Origin: JACMLD01 sp963705285
Lineage (GTDB): Bacteria; Bacteroidota; Bacteroidia; Chitinophagales; Chitinophagaceae
Assembly (NCBI GenBank): GCA_963705285.1
Contig: OY970066.1
Span: 1,984,001 to 2,048,000 of the forward strand
DNA: 64,000 nt
Direction: 5' to 3'
The notes under the pieces are model-generated. The model searched no databases and was not told the DNA's origin. It worked only from the letters and a program-made list of their open reading frames with translations. Below, in pieces: positions 42,851-51,432 of this stretch (position 1 is the first letter of the stretch; every line of letters starts with the position of its first letter). A program made the translations under genes and the position numbers.

Positions 42851-44689
42851 CTACGCAACGTGCAGGCTTTTGCGCTCACCAATTTGCTGACGCCACATTG
42901 CGTAATACAAGCCTTTTTCTTCCAGCAGTTTGCTGTGGGTACCTGTTTCAATGACTACGCCTTTTTCAAGTACGTAGATGCGGTCTGCGTGCATTATGGT
43001 AGACAGCCGGTGTGCAATCAGAACGGTGATCTGGTTTTGTTGTGAAGAAACATCTTTAATGGTATCCGTAATTTCTTCTTCGGTAAGGGAGTCAAGTGCA
43101 GAGGTGGCCTCATCAAATATCAGCAACTTGGGTTTGCGCAGCAATGCCCTTGCAATAGAAAGCCTTTGTTTTTCTCCCCCTGATAACTTTAATCCGCCTT
43201 CGCCAATCATGGTATCAAGTCCTTTTTCAGCTCTTGACAGCAAACCGGTACAGGAAGCTTTGTCAAGCACATCGGTAAGGTCGGCATCTGTGGCAGATGG
43301 GTTTACAAACATCAGGTTTTCTTTAATGGTACCGGCAAACAACTGGGTGTCTTGCGTTACAAAACCAATCTGGTTGCGCAGGTCTTCAAAGCTGATGGAA
43401 TTTTCATCCATACCATTGTACAGAATTTTTCCTTCCAGCGGCCGGTACAATCCTACCAGCAATTTCATGAGTGTAGATTTACCCGAACCCGATGGACCCA
43501 CAAATGCAATGGTTTCGCCCGTCTTTACTTCAAAGCTGATGTTTTCTATGGCGCGGTGAGAGGCTGTCTGGTGTTTGAAAGCCACGCTTTTAAAAGTGAG
43601 ATCCTTTATTGGCCCCAGGTGCAATGGCGTTGCCGGATATTGTTCCGGTGCTTTCTGCATCAGGTTATGGAAATTATTGAGCGATGCTTCTGCTTCGCGG
43701 TAAGACAGAATGATGTTGCCAATTTCCTGCAGCGGGCCAAATATAAAGAAGGAATAAAAAGTAAGGGTGATTACTTCGCCGGAAGTTAATTTGCCTTTAA
43801 ACACCAATGACAACAAAGTAAACATAATTACCTGCCGTAAAAAGTTTACAAAGGTGCCTTGTATAAAACTTAAGGTGCGGATGCTTTTTACTTTTCTCAG
43901 TTCAAGCCCCAGAATTTTATAGGTATTGTTGTTAAGGCGGCTGATTTCCTGGTGGGTAAGGCCGAGGCTTTTTACCAGTTCAATATTGCGCAAAGATTCG
44001 GTAGTGGAGCCGGCAAGGGCAGTGGTTTCTTTTACAATATTTTTCTGGATGATTTTTATTTTTTTACTCAGCAAACTGGTGAGCAATGCCAGCGCCAGCA
44101 TGCCGCCTACATAAATGGGCATGATAGACCAATGCAAACCAAACGAATAAACCGATACGAAAATAATACCCACTACAATACCAAAAACCACGCTGATAAA
44201 TGAGATGATAAATTTCTCTGTGTCAGAACGCACCTTGGTAAGAATAGAAAGTGTTTCACCGCTGCGCTGGTCTTCAAATTCCTGGTAAGGCAGTTTCATG
44301 GAATGCTGCAAGCCGTCGGTAAATATTTTAGCGCCGAATTTTTGTACAATCACGTTGCTAAAATAATCCTGGAAAGCCTTTGCTATGCGCGATACCATGG
44401 CCACGCCAATCAGTTGACCAAGTATCAGCAAAAGGCCCGTATAAAAAGCCGATTGCTCGCGTGGTCCGGTGGAATGAAAAACTTTCTGTACTTCCACTTT
44501 ACCATTTGGAAGTTTTACGTCTTCCATTCTGTAAACACCATACTCATGCGGATGGGTGGCAAATTTATCAATCAGGCGTCCAAAGAGATAGGGATCCATC
44601 ATGGAGAACACCTGGTTAATAGTGGCCAGCAGCAATGCCAGCGCAATCAACCATTTATATGGTTTGAGGTAGAATAACAATATTTTCAT
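42851..44689 (-). CDS. ABC transporter, fused permease and ATPase (exporter type)
   Basis: 612 residues. A six-helix type I exporter membrane domain covers about 1-330, with an extra soluble stretch after helix 1 (about 44-80, HPHEYGVYRMEDVKL). The nucleotide-binding domain has Walker A GPSGSGKST (398-406), signature LSGGEKQR (502-509), Walker B LLIFDEATSALDS and switch IAHRLST. It is a half-transporter expected to form a homodimer. It is the MsbA/multidrug-type family; substrate unknown. The stop is next to a repeat block. Confidence 0.94.
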   Translation of the reverse strand: MKILLFYLKPYKWLIALALLLATINQVFSMMDPYLFGRLIDKFATHPHEYGVYRMEDVKLPNGKVEVQKVFHSTGPREQSAFYTGLLLILGQLIGVAMVSRIAKAFQDYFSNVIVQKFGAKIFTDGLQHSMKLPYQEFEDQRSGETLSILTKVRSDTEKFIISFISVVFGIVVGIIFVSVYSFGLHWSIMPIYVGGMLALALLTSLLSKKIKIIQKNIVKETTALAGSTTESLRNIELVKSLGLTHQEISRLNNNTYKILGLELRKVKSIRTLSFIQGTFVNFLRQVIMFTLLSLVFKGKLTSGEVITLTFYSFFIFGPLQEIGNIILSYREAEASLNNFHNLMQKAPEQYPATPLHLGPIKDLTFKSVAFKHQTASHRAIENISFEVKTGETIAFVGPSGSGKSTLMKLLVGLYRPLEGKILYNGMDENSISFEDLRNQIGFVTQDTQLFAGTIKENLMFVNPSATDADLTDVLDKASCTGLLSRAEKGLDTMIGEGGLKLSGGEKQRLSIARALLRKPKLLIFDEATSALDSLTEEEITDTIKDVSSQQNQITVLIAHRLSTIMHADRIYVLEKGVVIETGTHSKLLEEKGLYYAMWRQQIGERKSLHVA

Positions 44690-44979
44690 GATAGTAATTT
44701 AGACCGGATAGGGTGTTTAACCATCAAACTTCGTACAAGTTTGCGATATCTGCCAAGATTTCATACATCAATGTGTAAATGTGGAAATGTGTAAATATGG
44801 AAATGTGATGAATGTGGAAACCTGCTTGCCGGCAGGCAGGTGTGTAAATTAGAAGCTTGTGGCAAACGCCTTCCAACAAAAATTACAACCGTTGTGCAAT
44901 GCAACGCTAAAGAACCTGCTACAAGCCGCTTCTCAATCTTTAATGAGCAAAAGAACTCAAAACTTAAAACTAAAAACAG
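44690..44979. other. Intergenic spacer with simple repeats
   Basis: About 290 bases between the ABC gene start and the ComM stop. GTGTAAATGTGGAAATGTG-type words fill 44770-44822, followed by the palindrome at 44820-44841. No gene is supported. Confidence 0.5.
44820..44841. repeat. 22-base near-perfect palindrome
   Basis: ACCTGCTTGCCGGCAGGCAGGT is self-complementary except for one mismatched pair. It resembles the palindrome at 7490-7505 in its CTGC/GCAG ends and may belong to the same dispersed element. Confidence 0.65.
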
Positions 44980-46521
44980 TCACCCAGCCCAACCTTCCCT
45001 GTCTAAACTCCGGTATTGAATGGCTTCAGCCAGGTGTTCGGGAAGAATGCGTTCGCTGGCGGCCAGGTCGGCAATGGTTCGGCTTACTTTTAATATGCGG
45101 TCGTACGCCCGCGCAGATAAATTCAGCTTGTTCATGGCAGCCTTTAACAAAAGCGAACCGGCAGCATCTATGGTACAAATTTCTTTCAGCATTTTGGTAC
45201 TTATCTGTGCATTTGCGTAAACACCGGTATAATTTTTATACCGTTCGGCCTGTATTTCCCTGGCAGCAATTACACGGTTGCGTATAGACGCAGATGTTTC
45301 TGTATTTTTTATAGAAGTGAGTTCATTGAATGGTACCGGCGTTACTTCTACATGCAGATCGATTCTATCGAGCAGTGGCCCCGAAACTTTGTTAAGGTAT
45401 TTTTGTACCGCACCTGGCGGGCAGCTGCAATCTTTTTCAGGATGGTTGTAGAATCCGCAGGGGCACGGGTTCATGGAGGCGATGAGCATAAAGCTGGCCG
45501 GAAAATCCAATGCTACCTTCGCCCGGCTGATCGTTACTTTTCTTTCTTCCATGGGTTGGCGCATTACTTCCAGCGCTGTTCGTTTAAATTCTGGTAGTTC
45601 GTCTAAAAACAGTACGCCATTGTGCGCCAAAGAAATTTCGCCGGGTTGCGGTATGCCGCCTCCGCCAACCAGTGCTGCATCACTTACAGTATGGTGTGGC
45701 GAGCGGAAAGGCCGTTTTGAAATGAGCGTAGCATTCTCCGGCAGTTTACCGGCGACGCTGTGAATCTTGGTGGTTTCAAGTGCTTCCTGCAATGATAAAG
45801 GTGGCAGTATAGTGGGAAGGCGTTTTGCCAGCATGGTCTTGCCCGCTCCGGGTGGCCCAATCAATATGGCATTGTGGCCGCCGGCTGCTGCAATTTCCAA
45901 TGCACGTTTAATATTTTCCTGGCCTTTTACATCGTTGAAATCAAATTCAAAATCGTATTGCGAGTGAAAGAATTCTTCGCGGGCATTTACCACGGTGGGT
46001 TGCAGGGAAGATGGGTTAGCAAAGAATTCAATTACTTCGCTGATATGCTGAACGCCGTATACATCAATCTGCGTAACCATAGCTGCTTCTCTTGCATTTT
46101 GAATGGGAACAATCAATCCTTTGAATCCTTCTTTGCGTGCGGTAATGGCAATGGGCAAAGCGCCTTTAATGGGTTGAATGGTGCCATCGAGGCTTAGTTC
46201 ACCCATCATAATAAAACCAGACAATTGTTCAGGATTATTGAGTTGTTCCGATGCGCCCAGTACGCCAATGGCCATGGGCAGGTCGAACGCGGAACCACTT
46301 TTTTTGATGTCTGCCGGTGCCAGGTTAACCACCAGTTTGGTGCGCGGCATATGATAGTTGTTGCTTTTTAATGCGCTCTCCACGCGTTGCAGGCTTTCTT
46401 TTACGGCGCTGTCTGGCAGGCCTACCACGTAGTAATTCAGTCCGCCCAGAATATTTACTTCAACCGTAATAGTAATGGCTTCTACACCGTAAACGGCGCT
46501 GCCAAAGGTTTTTACTAGCAT
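44980..46521 (-). CDS. comM: YifB/ComM-family Mg-chelatase-like AAA+ ATPase
   Basis: 513 residues. The N-terminal ChlI-like domain begins MLVKTFGSAVYGVEAITITV and has VGLPDSAVKESLQRV. The AAA+ core has Walker A GPPGAGKT (222-229), Walker B in GVLFLDELPEF, SFMLIASMNPCPCGFYNH with a four-Cys cluster, and the LLDRIDLHVEV sensor region. The C-terminal block is LSARAYDRILKVSRTIADLA. ComM is a helicase that promotes branch migration during natural transformation in several bacteria; the role in this organism is inferred. Confidence 0.93.
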   Translation of the reverse strand: MLVKTFGSAVYGVEAITITVEVNILGGLNYYVVGLPDSAVKESLQRVESALKSNNYHMPRTKLVVNLAPADIKKSGSAFDLPMAIGVLGASEQLNNPEQLSGFIMMGELSLDGTIQPIKGALPIAITARKEGFKGLIVPIQNAREAAMVTQIDVYGVQHISEVIEFFANPSSLQPTVVNAREEFFHSQYDFEFDFNDVKGQENIKRALEIAAAGGHNAILIGPPGAGKTMLAKRLPTILPPLSLQEALETTKIHSVAGKLPENATLISKRPFRSPHHTVSDAALVGGGGIPQPGEISLAHNGVLFLDELPEFKRTALEVMRQPMEERKVTISRAKVALDFPASFMLIASMNPCPCGFYNHPEKDCSCPPGAVQKYLNKVSGPLLDRIDLHVEVTPVPFNELTSIKNTETSASIRNRVIAAREIQAERYKNYTGVYANAQISTKMLKEICTIDAAGSLLLKAAMNKLNLSARAYDRILKVSRTIADLAASERILPEHLAEAIQYRSLDREGWAG

Positions 46522-46763
46522 GCAATGAAAATGATAAGTGCAGTTTTAAAAAGAATGGTTGTAATAATACATTTAAAACTGTTCAAAAATGAATATCATA
46601 AAATGTAATCTATCGAGAGAAAAAAACATTTTTTTGCGGTGTTTTTCACGGGGGTGTGTTGAAGGAGAACGATTAATTTCCAACTCGGTATTCTCTGTAT
46701 GAAAACTACATTATCAGCGTCTCCGCATTGCGCGACAACAACCGCAGCGTCCTCCGTGTTTGC
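46522..46763. other. Upstream region of comM, left of the RAYT locus
   Basis: About 240 bases, A/T-rich near the comM start, then GC-rich fragments resembling the flanking REP words (TCTCCGCATTGCG near 46720, CCGCAGCGTCCTCC near 46743). No gene is supported. Confidence 0.5.
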
Positions 46764-46827
46764 GTCTCCGCAGTGTCTCCCGCATTGGGTCTAAAGTTTT
46801 ATTGAATGTTACCAGGGGACACTGCGG
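46764..46827. repeat. REPIN-like element, left copy
   Basis: An inverted pair of REP arms: CCGCAGTGTCTCCC (46768-46781) and GGGGACACTGCGG (46815-46827), separated by 33 bases. CCGCAGTGT and ACACTGCGG pair perfectly. A nearly identical element lies at 47684-47748, downstream of the transposase gene. Confidence 0.85.
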
Positions 46828-46972
46828 TGCAAGATGTTACCAGGGGACACTGCGATGCAAGAATGTTACCAGGGGACACTGCGGTGTAAGATGTTACCAG
46901 GGGACACTGCGATGCAAGAATGTTCCAGGGGACACTGCGGTGCAAGATGTTACCAGGGGACACTGCGGTGCT
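46808..46972. repeat. Six-unit 28-base tandem array upstream of the RAYT gene
   Basis: GGGGACACTGCG(G/A) starts at 46815, 46843, 46872, 46900, 46928 and 46956, so the period is 28 (once 29). Each unit reads approximately TGTTACCA-GGGGACACTGCGG-TGCAAGA; units 2 and 4 have GCGATGC. The array ends about 28 bases before the transposase ATG. The first unit doubles as the right arm of the left REPIN. Confidence 0.9.
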
Positions 46973-46999
46973 AAGATTTTTTCATTTCAACAATAGTCA

Positions 47000-47581
47000 A
47001 TGACCGTAAGAAAACAGATTGCTCATTATGGAGGATTGTATTTCATTACATTCACCTGCTGCAAATGGATTCCTTTATTTGAACAGTTGCAGGCTTACGA
47101 TGAAGTGTACAAGCAATTTCATATTTTAGAATTGGAAGGTCATTTTATTGTGGGCTACGTTCTTATGCCTAATCATGTTCACTTATTGATTGCATTTAGC
47201 AGAAAGGAAAAAAATATCAACCGCAGAATAGGCACGATAAAACGTTTTTTAGCCTACGCAATTGTAGGCAAATTAGAAAAGGCTGAAAGGTGGGATATAT
47301 TGGGAACGCTGGAGAATGCCGTATATAATAATGAAAGAGAACAGGGAGCAAAGCACAAAGTATTTGAACCATCCTTTGATTGTAAGTATTTGTTTACTCC
47401 TCGTATGATCAGGCAAAAATTAAATTACACCCATCGCAATCCCTGCAGGGGAATTTGGCATTTGGCTGAAAACCCTGTTGCGTACATACACAGCTCAGCT
47501 AAATTTTATGAAACAGGCATACAAGGCACTTATCCGGTGACACATTACCTTGCGTTAGACAATATTGATTTAAGTTCATAA
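47000..47581 (+). CDS. REP-associated tyrosine transposase (RAYT, Y1/HUH family)
   Basis: 193 residues. The Y1 transposase fold is clear: HYGGLYFITFTC near the start, the HUH motif H59-V-H61 in VLMPNHVHLLIAF, KRFLAYAIV, and catalytic Y143 in RQKLNYTHRNPCRG. These enzymes nick single-stranded REP hairpins through a 5'-phosphotyrosine. The gene stands alone without terminal repeats of a classical IS200/IS605 element, but is flanked on both sides by matching REP/REPIN copies, which defines a RAYT. No frameshift is visible, so it may be active. Confidence 0.92.
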   Translation: MTVRKQIAHYGGLYFITFTCCKWIPLFEQLQAYDEVYKQFHILELEGHFIVGYVLMPNHVHLLIAFSRKEKNINRRIGTIKRFLAYAIVGKLEKAERWDILGTLENAVYNNEREQGAKHKVFEPSFDCKYLFTPRMIRQKLNYTHRNPCRGIWHLAENPVAYIHSSAKFYETGIQGTYPVTHYLALDNIDLSS

Positions 47582-47599
47582 CTGTTGGCTGCTTCATCC

Positions 47600-47775
47600 G
47601 CAGCGTCCTCCAGTCTCTCCGCAATGCCTCCCGCATTGGGTCTATACTTTTGGTGTCTCCGCAGTGTCTCCCGCATTGGGTCTGTCTCCGCAGTGTCTCC
47701 CGCATTGGGACTATACTTTTTAGTGAATGTTACCAGGGGACACTGCGGGGTAACGACACTGCGGGGCACGACGCT
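47600..47775. repeat. REP/REPIN cluster downstream of the RAYT gene
   Basis: CCGCAGTGTCTCCCGCATTG occurs at 47659 and 47688, with a degenerate copy at 47619. The second full copy begins a REPIN (47684-47748) whose right arm is GGGGACACTGCGG at 47736-47748, the same as the left copy at 46764. A further partial arm GACACTGCGGGG follows at 47755. Confidence 0.88.
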
Positions 47776-47776
47776 T

Positions 47777-47968
47777 TCACACTTCCTCCTTCAAATACGC
47801 CAGCAACTCTTTTAATCGTGTTTCGGCAATGCCCAGTGTACTGATATACTCCCATGAATTGGGCGCTTTGTCAAACTCCAGCCGTTTGCTGTTGAGGTGG
47901 TTTCTTAAACCATCCAGCAATGCCTTTACCGCCTTTTCTTTATCCTGAACTTTTTCTTTGATGGTCAT
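47777..47968 (-). CDS. Small hypothetical protein (63 aa)
   Basis: Begins MTIKEKVQDKEKAVKALL and is helical, rich in Lys, Glu and Leu, with NSWEYISTLGIAETRLKELL in the second half. It looks like a genuine short helical protein. It begins 24 bases after the M1 peptidase stop on the same strand, so it is probably the last gene of that operon. No family recognised. Confidence 0.6.
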   Translation of the reverse strand: MTIKEKVQDKEKAVKALLDGLRNHLNSKRLEFDKAPNSWEYISTLGIAETRLKELLAYLKEEV

Positions 47969-47992
47969 TGGTAATAAATTAGATACGTAAGA

Positions 47993-49591
47993 TTATTTCG
48001 TTTCTGCCACCGTGCCCTCAAACAACAGGTTTACATTTGGGTCTACAATGATTTTTACCGGCTTTGCAGACAAAGCAATTTCTGCCACCGTTGTTTGGTC
48101 TTTTATCATAAACGTCTGCAGCATTTCACCCCCGGCCGACTTTATAGCCACCTGCAATGGAAACTGAAATACACCGGGCTGCGTTTGTGTCACCGTAAGC
48201 AGCAGTACTTTCTTAGTCTTGTTGTATTGCCATTGCGTAGTTAAGACCGGGTGACCTGCGGTGTGCAGCCATTGCTGAAAAAATGTTTGCAGGTTTTGGG
48301 TGCTGGTTGTCTCCATCACTGTTCTAAAATTGGCGGTGGTGGCGTTTTTACCTGCGTACTGCGCATAATAATTTCTGATGCCCTGCCAGAATACGGCATT
48401 GCCCAATTGCCGCCGCAGCATATGCAATACCCACGCACCTTTTTTATAACTGTTGGCATTAAGCAACGGAAAATAATCACCGCTCACGCTGGAATCCACT
48501 ATTGGGGTAAACCGCTTTTTAGAAAAGGCTATCACCGTTTCACGGTCATCGCGCAACCGTTGTTGCAGGCTGTCGATGCCATATTTTTGTTCAAGATACA
48601 AGTGGGTCATATAGCTGGCAAAACCTTCACTCAGCCAAACATGCGGCCAGCTTGCCTCGGTGGCGGAGTTGCCAAACCATTGGTGTGCTATCTCATGGGT
48701 AAGCAATGCTTCCACACTACGGTCTCCGGTAACTGTTCTTTCTGCATAAAAAATAGCGCTCGCATTTTCCATGCCGCCAAACTGAGTTTTTGATTGCACA
48801 TTGGCCAGCTTTTTAAATGCATAGGCGCCCACATTTTTGATAAACCAGGGCAGTATATCTTTTGCCAGAGCATAATCATAAAATCCGTTGCCCTTATCTT
48901 CAGGGTACACCCAGCTATGCACCGGTATGCAGTCCACCTCACCTGCAAGGTTAACCGCAAAATCTGCTGCACCAATAGCCATTACTTTGGTAGGCAGCGG
49001 CACAGTTTCCTGCCAGTGGGTTTGTTTGAGGTGGTTGGGCAGGTTGGTTTCTTCTACCTGTATGCCATTGCCGATAATTTGGTAGTGATCCGGCGCAGTA
49101 ATAATAAAATCTACAGCGGCTTTGTCTGCGGGATGGTCTACGCAGGGCAACCAATGATGTGCGCGGTTGGGCCAGTTATCTGCAAAAAAAGTGCGGTGGC
49201 CGTATTTATTTTTATCGATGATGAGGCCCGTTGCGGGAACACCTTCATAATTAATAGTAAAGTTAACTGTATCGCCCTGCCTGGCATTTGTGTAGATATG
49301 AATGTACTCAGCCTCCTGCAAAAATGATACGGCACTATTGTTTTGTTGTACCGCAGTTACCGTCATGCCTTTGCCGCTGCTGTTTTTCTTTACCATATCC
49401 AAATCAAAAGAGGCAGGTGTTTGCAAAAAATGAATAATAACGCTGGCGATGCCTTTAATGGTATTGTTATCATCGTTAAGTTGCAACTGAAATCGGTAAT
49501 GCAATATGTCTAAAACAGGTTGGGCAGTGTCTTTTTGCCCCTGGGCAGCAAGGGCAACAAACAGTAGGTAAAACAGCCAGTATTTTTTCAT
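47993..49591 (-). CDS. M1-family zinc aminopeptidase, secreted
   Basis: 532 residues from the ATG at 49591, where MKKYWLFYLLFVALAAQGQ is a signal peptide; the open frame back to 49798 overlaps the upstream gene. The protein has GGMENASAIFY as the GxMEN substrate motif, the zinc motif H299-E-I-A-H303 in THEIAHQWFG, and the third ligand E322 in SEGFASY. It removes N-terminal residues from peptides in the periplasm or outside. It is short for the family: the large C-terminal helical domain of PepN/ERAP is absent, leaving a small beta domain near the end. Confidence 0.93.
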   Translation of the reverse strand: MKKYWLFYLLFVALAAQGQKDTAQPVLDILHYRFQLQLNDDNNTIKGIASVIIHFLQTPASFDLDMVKKNSSGKGMTVTAVQQNNSAVSFLQEAEYIHIYTNARQGDTVNFTINYEGVPATGLIIDKNKYGHRTFFADNWPNRAHHWLPCVDHPADKAAVDFIITAPDHYQIIGNGIQVEETNLPNHLKQTHWQETVPLPTKVMAIGAADFAVNLAGEVDCIPVHSWVYPEDKGNGFYDYALAKDILPWFIKNVGAYAFKKLANVQSKTQFGGMENASAIFYAERTVTGDRSVEALLTHEIAHQWFGNSATEASWPHVWLSEGFASYMTHLYLEQKYGIDSLQQRLRDDRETVIAFSKKRFTPIVDSSVSGDYFPLLNANSYKKGAWVLHMLRRQLGNAVFWQGIRNYYAQYAGKNATTANFRTVMETTSTQNLQTFFQQWLHTAGHPVLTTQWQYNKTKKVLLLTVTQTQPGVFQFPLQVAIKSAGGEMLQTFMIKDQTTVAEIALSAKPVKIIVDPNVNLLFEGTVAETK

Positions 49592-49650
49592 GTATGCTGG
49601 TAATGTTGATCGGATGAAATTACAAATTCTCCGGCACCTGCTGCTTTTTC

Positions 49651-50022
49651 TTATGAAGGTAAACCCAATAGGCAACCCGCGCCACCAATTATCAACGCCT
49701 GTATGACAACAAAAATGATAACTGCATTTTTGTACGTTGGGTTGTCGGGTACGAGTTTTCTTTTTGAGTAGGCAGACAAACGGATGGCAATATCCCAACC
49801 TATAGTGGCATCAAAAAAACCAAGCAGGCCGCAACACAACAATGCGTAGGATGAACTGCCCAATCGGGCGCCAAAAAATCCGGTGAGAAAATAGATCAGC
49901 ACCGATAAAAACGCCAGGTAAGTATAATCAAACTTGTATCTGCGCGATAAAATGGCGCCCAGGCCATCCAGCAGCGCAATGGCCAATATGCCGCAGGCCA
50001 GCACCAGCAGGTTAACAGACAT
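49651..50022 (-). CDS. Hypothetical membrane protein, four helices
   Basis: 123 residues with four predicted membrane helices (LLVLACGILAIALLDGLGAI, YLAFLSVLIYFLTGFFGARL, YALLCCGLLGFFDATIGWDI, AVIIFVVIQALIIGGAGCLL). Glycines in the helices suggest tight packing. No family recognised. It lies 36 bases after the MutS-like gene and 59 bases before the M1 peptidase on the same strand. Confidence 0.75.
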   Translation of the reverse strand: MSVNLLVLACGILAIALLDGLGAILSRRYKFDYTYLAFLSVLIYFLTGFFGARLGSSSYALLCCGLLGFFDATIGWDIAIRLSAYSKRKLVPDNPTYKNAVIIFVVIQALIIGGAGCLLGLPS

Positions 50023-50058
50023 GTATACTAATAATTAAGAGAATCTCAGGTAGCATGG

Positions 50059-51375
50059 TTACAAATTTTCCAGCATCTCCACCACTTTTTCCTGTTTAAG
50101 TATCAGATAGCCGATACGGTCGTTGCTGATACCGTCTTTTAACTGGTAACTGAATAACAACTGGTCTTCTTTTACTTCTGTTTCAAAATAGCGGAATATA
50201 ATATTAGGATGCACTGTTAGTTCATCAGCAATCTCATAGAGGTGTGTAGACAAAATAAACAGCGAGTTGGGTATTTTAATCAGGCCTTTGATAACTGCGC
50301 CGGAGCATTTCATAGCATCCTGTACATTGGTCCCTTTAAAAAGCTCATCTATCAGCACCAGCCATTTTTTACCATCATTTATTTTATTGAGAGTATTTTT
50401 TATTCTTTGCACTTCATTAAAGAAATAGCTTTCGCCTTTTACGATATTGTCTACCACGTTGATGTTACTGAGTATGCCATCAAATAAGCTCAGTTCCATA
50501 GATTGTGCGGGCACGCCCATGCCAAGATGCGCCAGGTATACCGCCGCGCCAACAGATTTTATAAAGGTGCTTTTACCAGCCATATTGGCCCCGGTCAGAA
50601 AAAGAAAATTTTGTTGTTGCTGCAGGTTTACATTATAAGCAACAGGCGCAGGCAATAATATGTGGTACAATCCTTTTACATCAAGTGCAGCTTTTGCTGA
50701 ATGGGTAAATATTGGAAACGACAGGTGCCTTACTTTTACTGCTTTTGCCATAGAATACCAGGCGTCCAGTCTTCCAAAAATATCAATCAGTTCAAGCGCG
50801 GCGTTTTTAAACCGGTACCGGATATAATTACCAAAATAAATGGTTTGCAGCGGTGTTAATGGTATCCCCTTGCGGGTAGCTGCCAATTTACTCATGGCCT
50901 CATTGCTTACCAGGGAAGCAGCGCGCTGCACATACAGCCGCATGGTGGGGGGTGTATCATCATTATCGAACACCCGGGCAAGCTCAATAAATCCTTTTAC
51001 AAAATCAGCAAAATGCCCCACGGTATACCTCACCAGCGAAAAATCGGGCGCATGAAGCAACTTATAAGTAAGCGCATTCATCACATTGGGCGAATCTGGT
51101 ATGGTATCTATCGGCGATTCATAAAACTTTTCAATCACCATAATGGTACCATTGCTGATACTCTGCGGCCACTGCAATTCTTGTGCGCCAATACGCTGCA
51201 GTATTTTCTGCACTTCGGTTATTTTGTTTATATCGGCCAGCGGTTCGCTAAAAAAACGAGCCAGCCATTCTTTGCCGCCAATGGTTTGCGTAAAGTTCAA
51301 CGTATGAAATATAGAAAACGCTTCTTCCTGGTGAAAGATGGAAAGGTCTGAAAACGTTACATTGTCTATTTGCAT
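50059..51375 (-). CDS. MutS-related ATPase without mismatch-binding or Smr domain
   Basis: 438 residues. The C-terminal half is the MutS ATPase: Walker A GANMAGKST (262-270), ESYFFNEVQRIKNTLN, Walker B in WLVLIDELFKGTN, and LSTHLYEIADEL. The N-terminal half (1-250) is helical like the MutS core but has no mismatch-binding domain, and no Smr domain follows. This is the short MutS-like group seen in Bacteroidota, whose function is not settled. It starts 57 bases after the pyrC stop. Confidence 0.88.
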   Translation of the reverse strand: MQIDNVTFSDLSIFHQEEAFSIFHTLNFTQTIGGKEWLARFFSEPLADINKITEVQKILQRIGAQELQWPQSISNGTIMVIEKFYESPIDTIPDSPNVMNALTYKLLHAPDFSLVRYTVGHFADFVKGFIELARVFDNDDTPPTMRLYVQRAASLVSNEAMSKLAATRKGIPLTPLQTIYFGNYIRYRFKNAALELIDIFGRLDAWYSMAKAVKVRHLSFPIFTHSAKAALDVKGLYHILLPAPVAYNVNLQQQQNFLFLTGANMAGKSTFIKSVGAAVYLAHLGMGVPAQSMELSLFDGILSNINVVDNIVKGESYFFNEVQRIKNTLNKINDGKKWLVLIDELFKGTNVQDAMKCSGAVIKGLIKIPNSLFILSTHLYEIADELTVHPNIIFRYFETEVKEDQLLFSYQLKDGISNDRIGYLILKQEKVVEMLENL

Positions 51376-51432
51376 TGCTGCCAGTTAAGAGTTATGAATT
51401 ATGAGTGAAGAGTGGCAGCGGTTGACTAACAG

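Noticed and set aside
46808..46972. CRISPR array suspected from the 28-29 base period
   Set aside because: The whole unit is repeated without unique spacers, there are no cas genes, and the unit is a REP arm shared with the sites downstream of the transposase.
46760..46996. 78-codon plus-strand frame through the 28-base array
   Set aside because: Only encodes repeated CYQGTLRC/VTRGHCG words from the tandem array.
47000..47581. Classical IS200/IS605 insertion sequence
   Set aside because: No tnpB and no element-type ends; the flanking REP/REPIN copies and sequence fit a RAYT.
47585..47815. 76-codon plus-strand frame downstream of the transposase
   Set aside because: Made of REP words (RSVSRIG, SAVSPALG) and antisense to a small gene and repeats.
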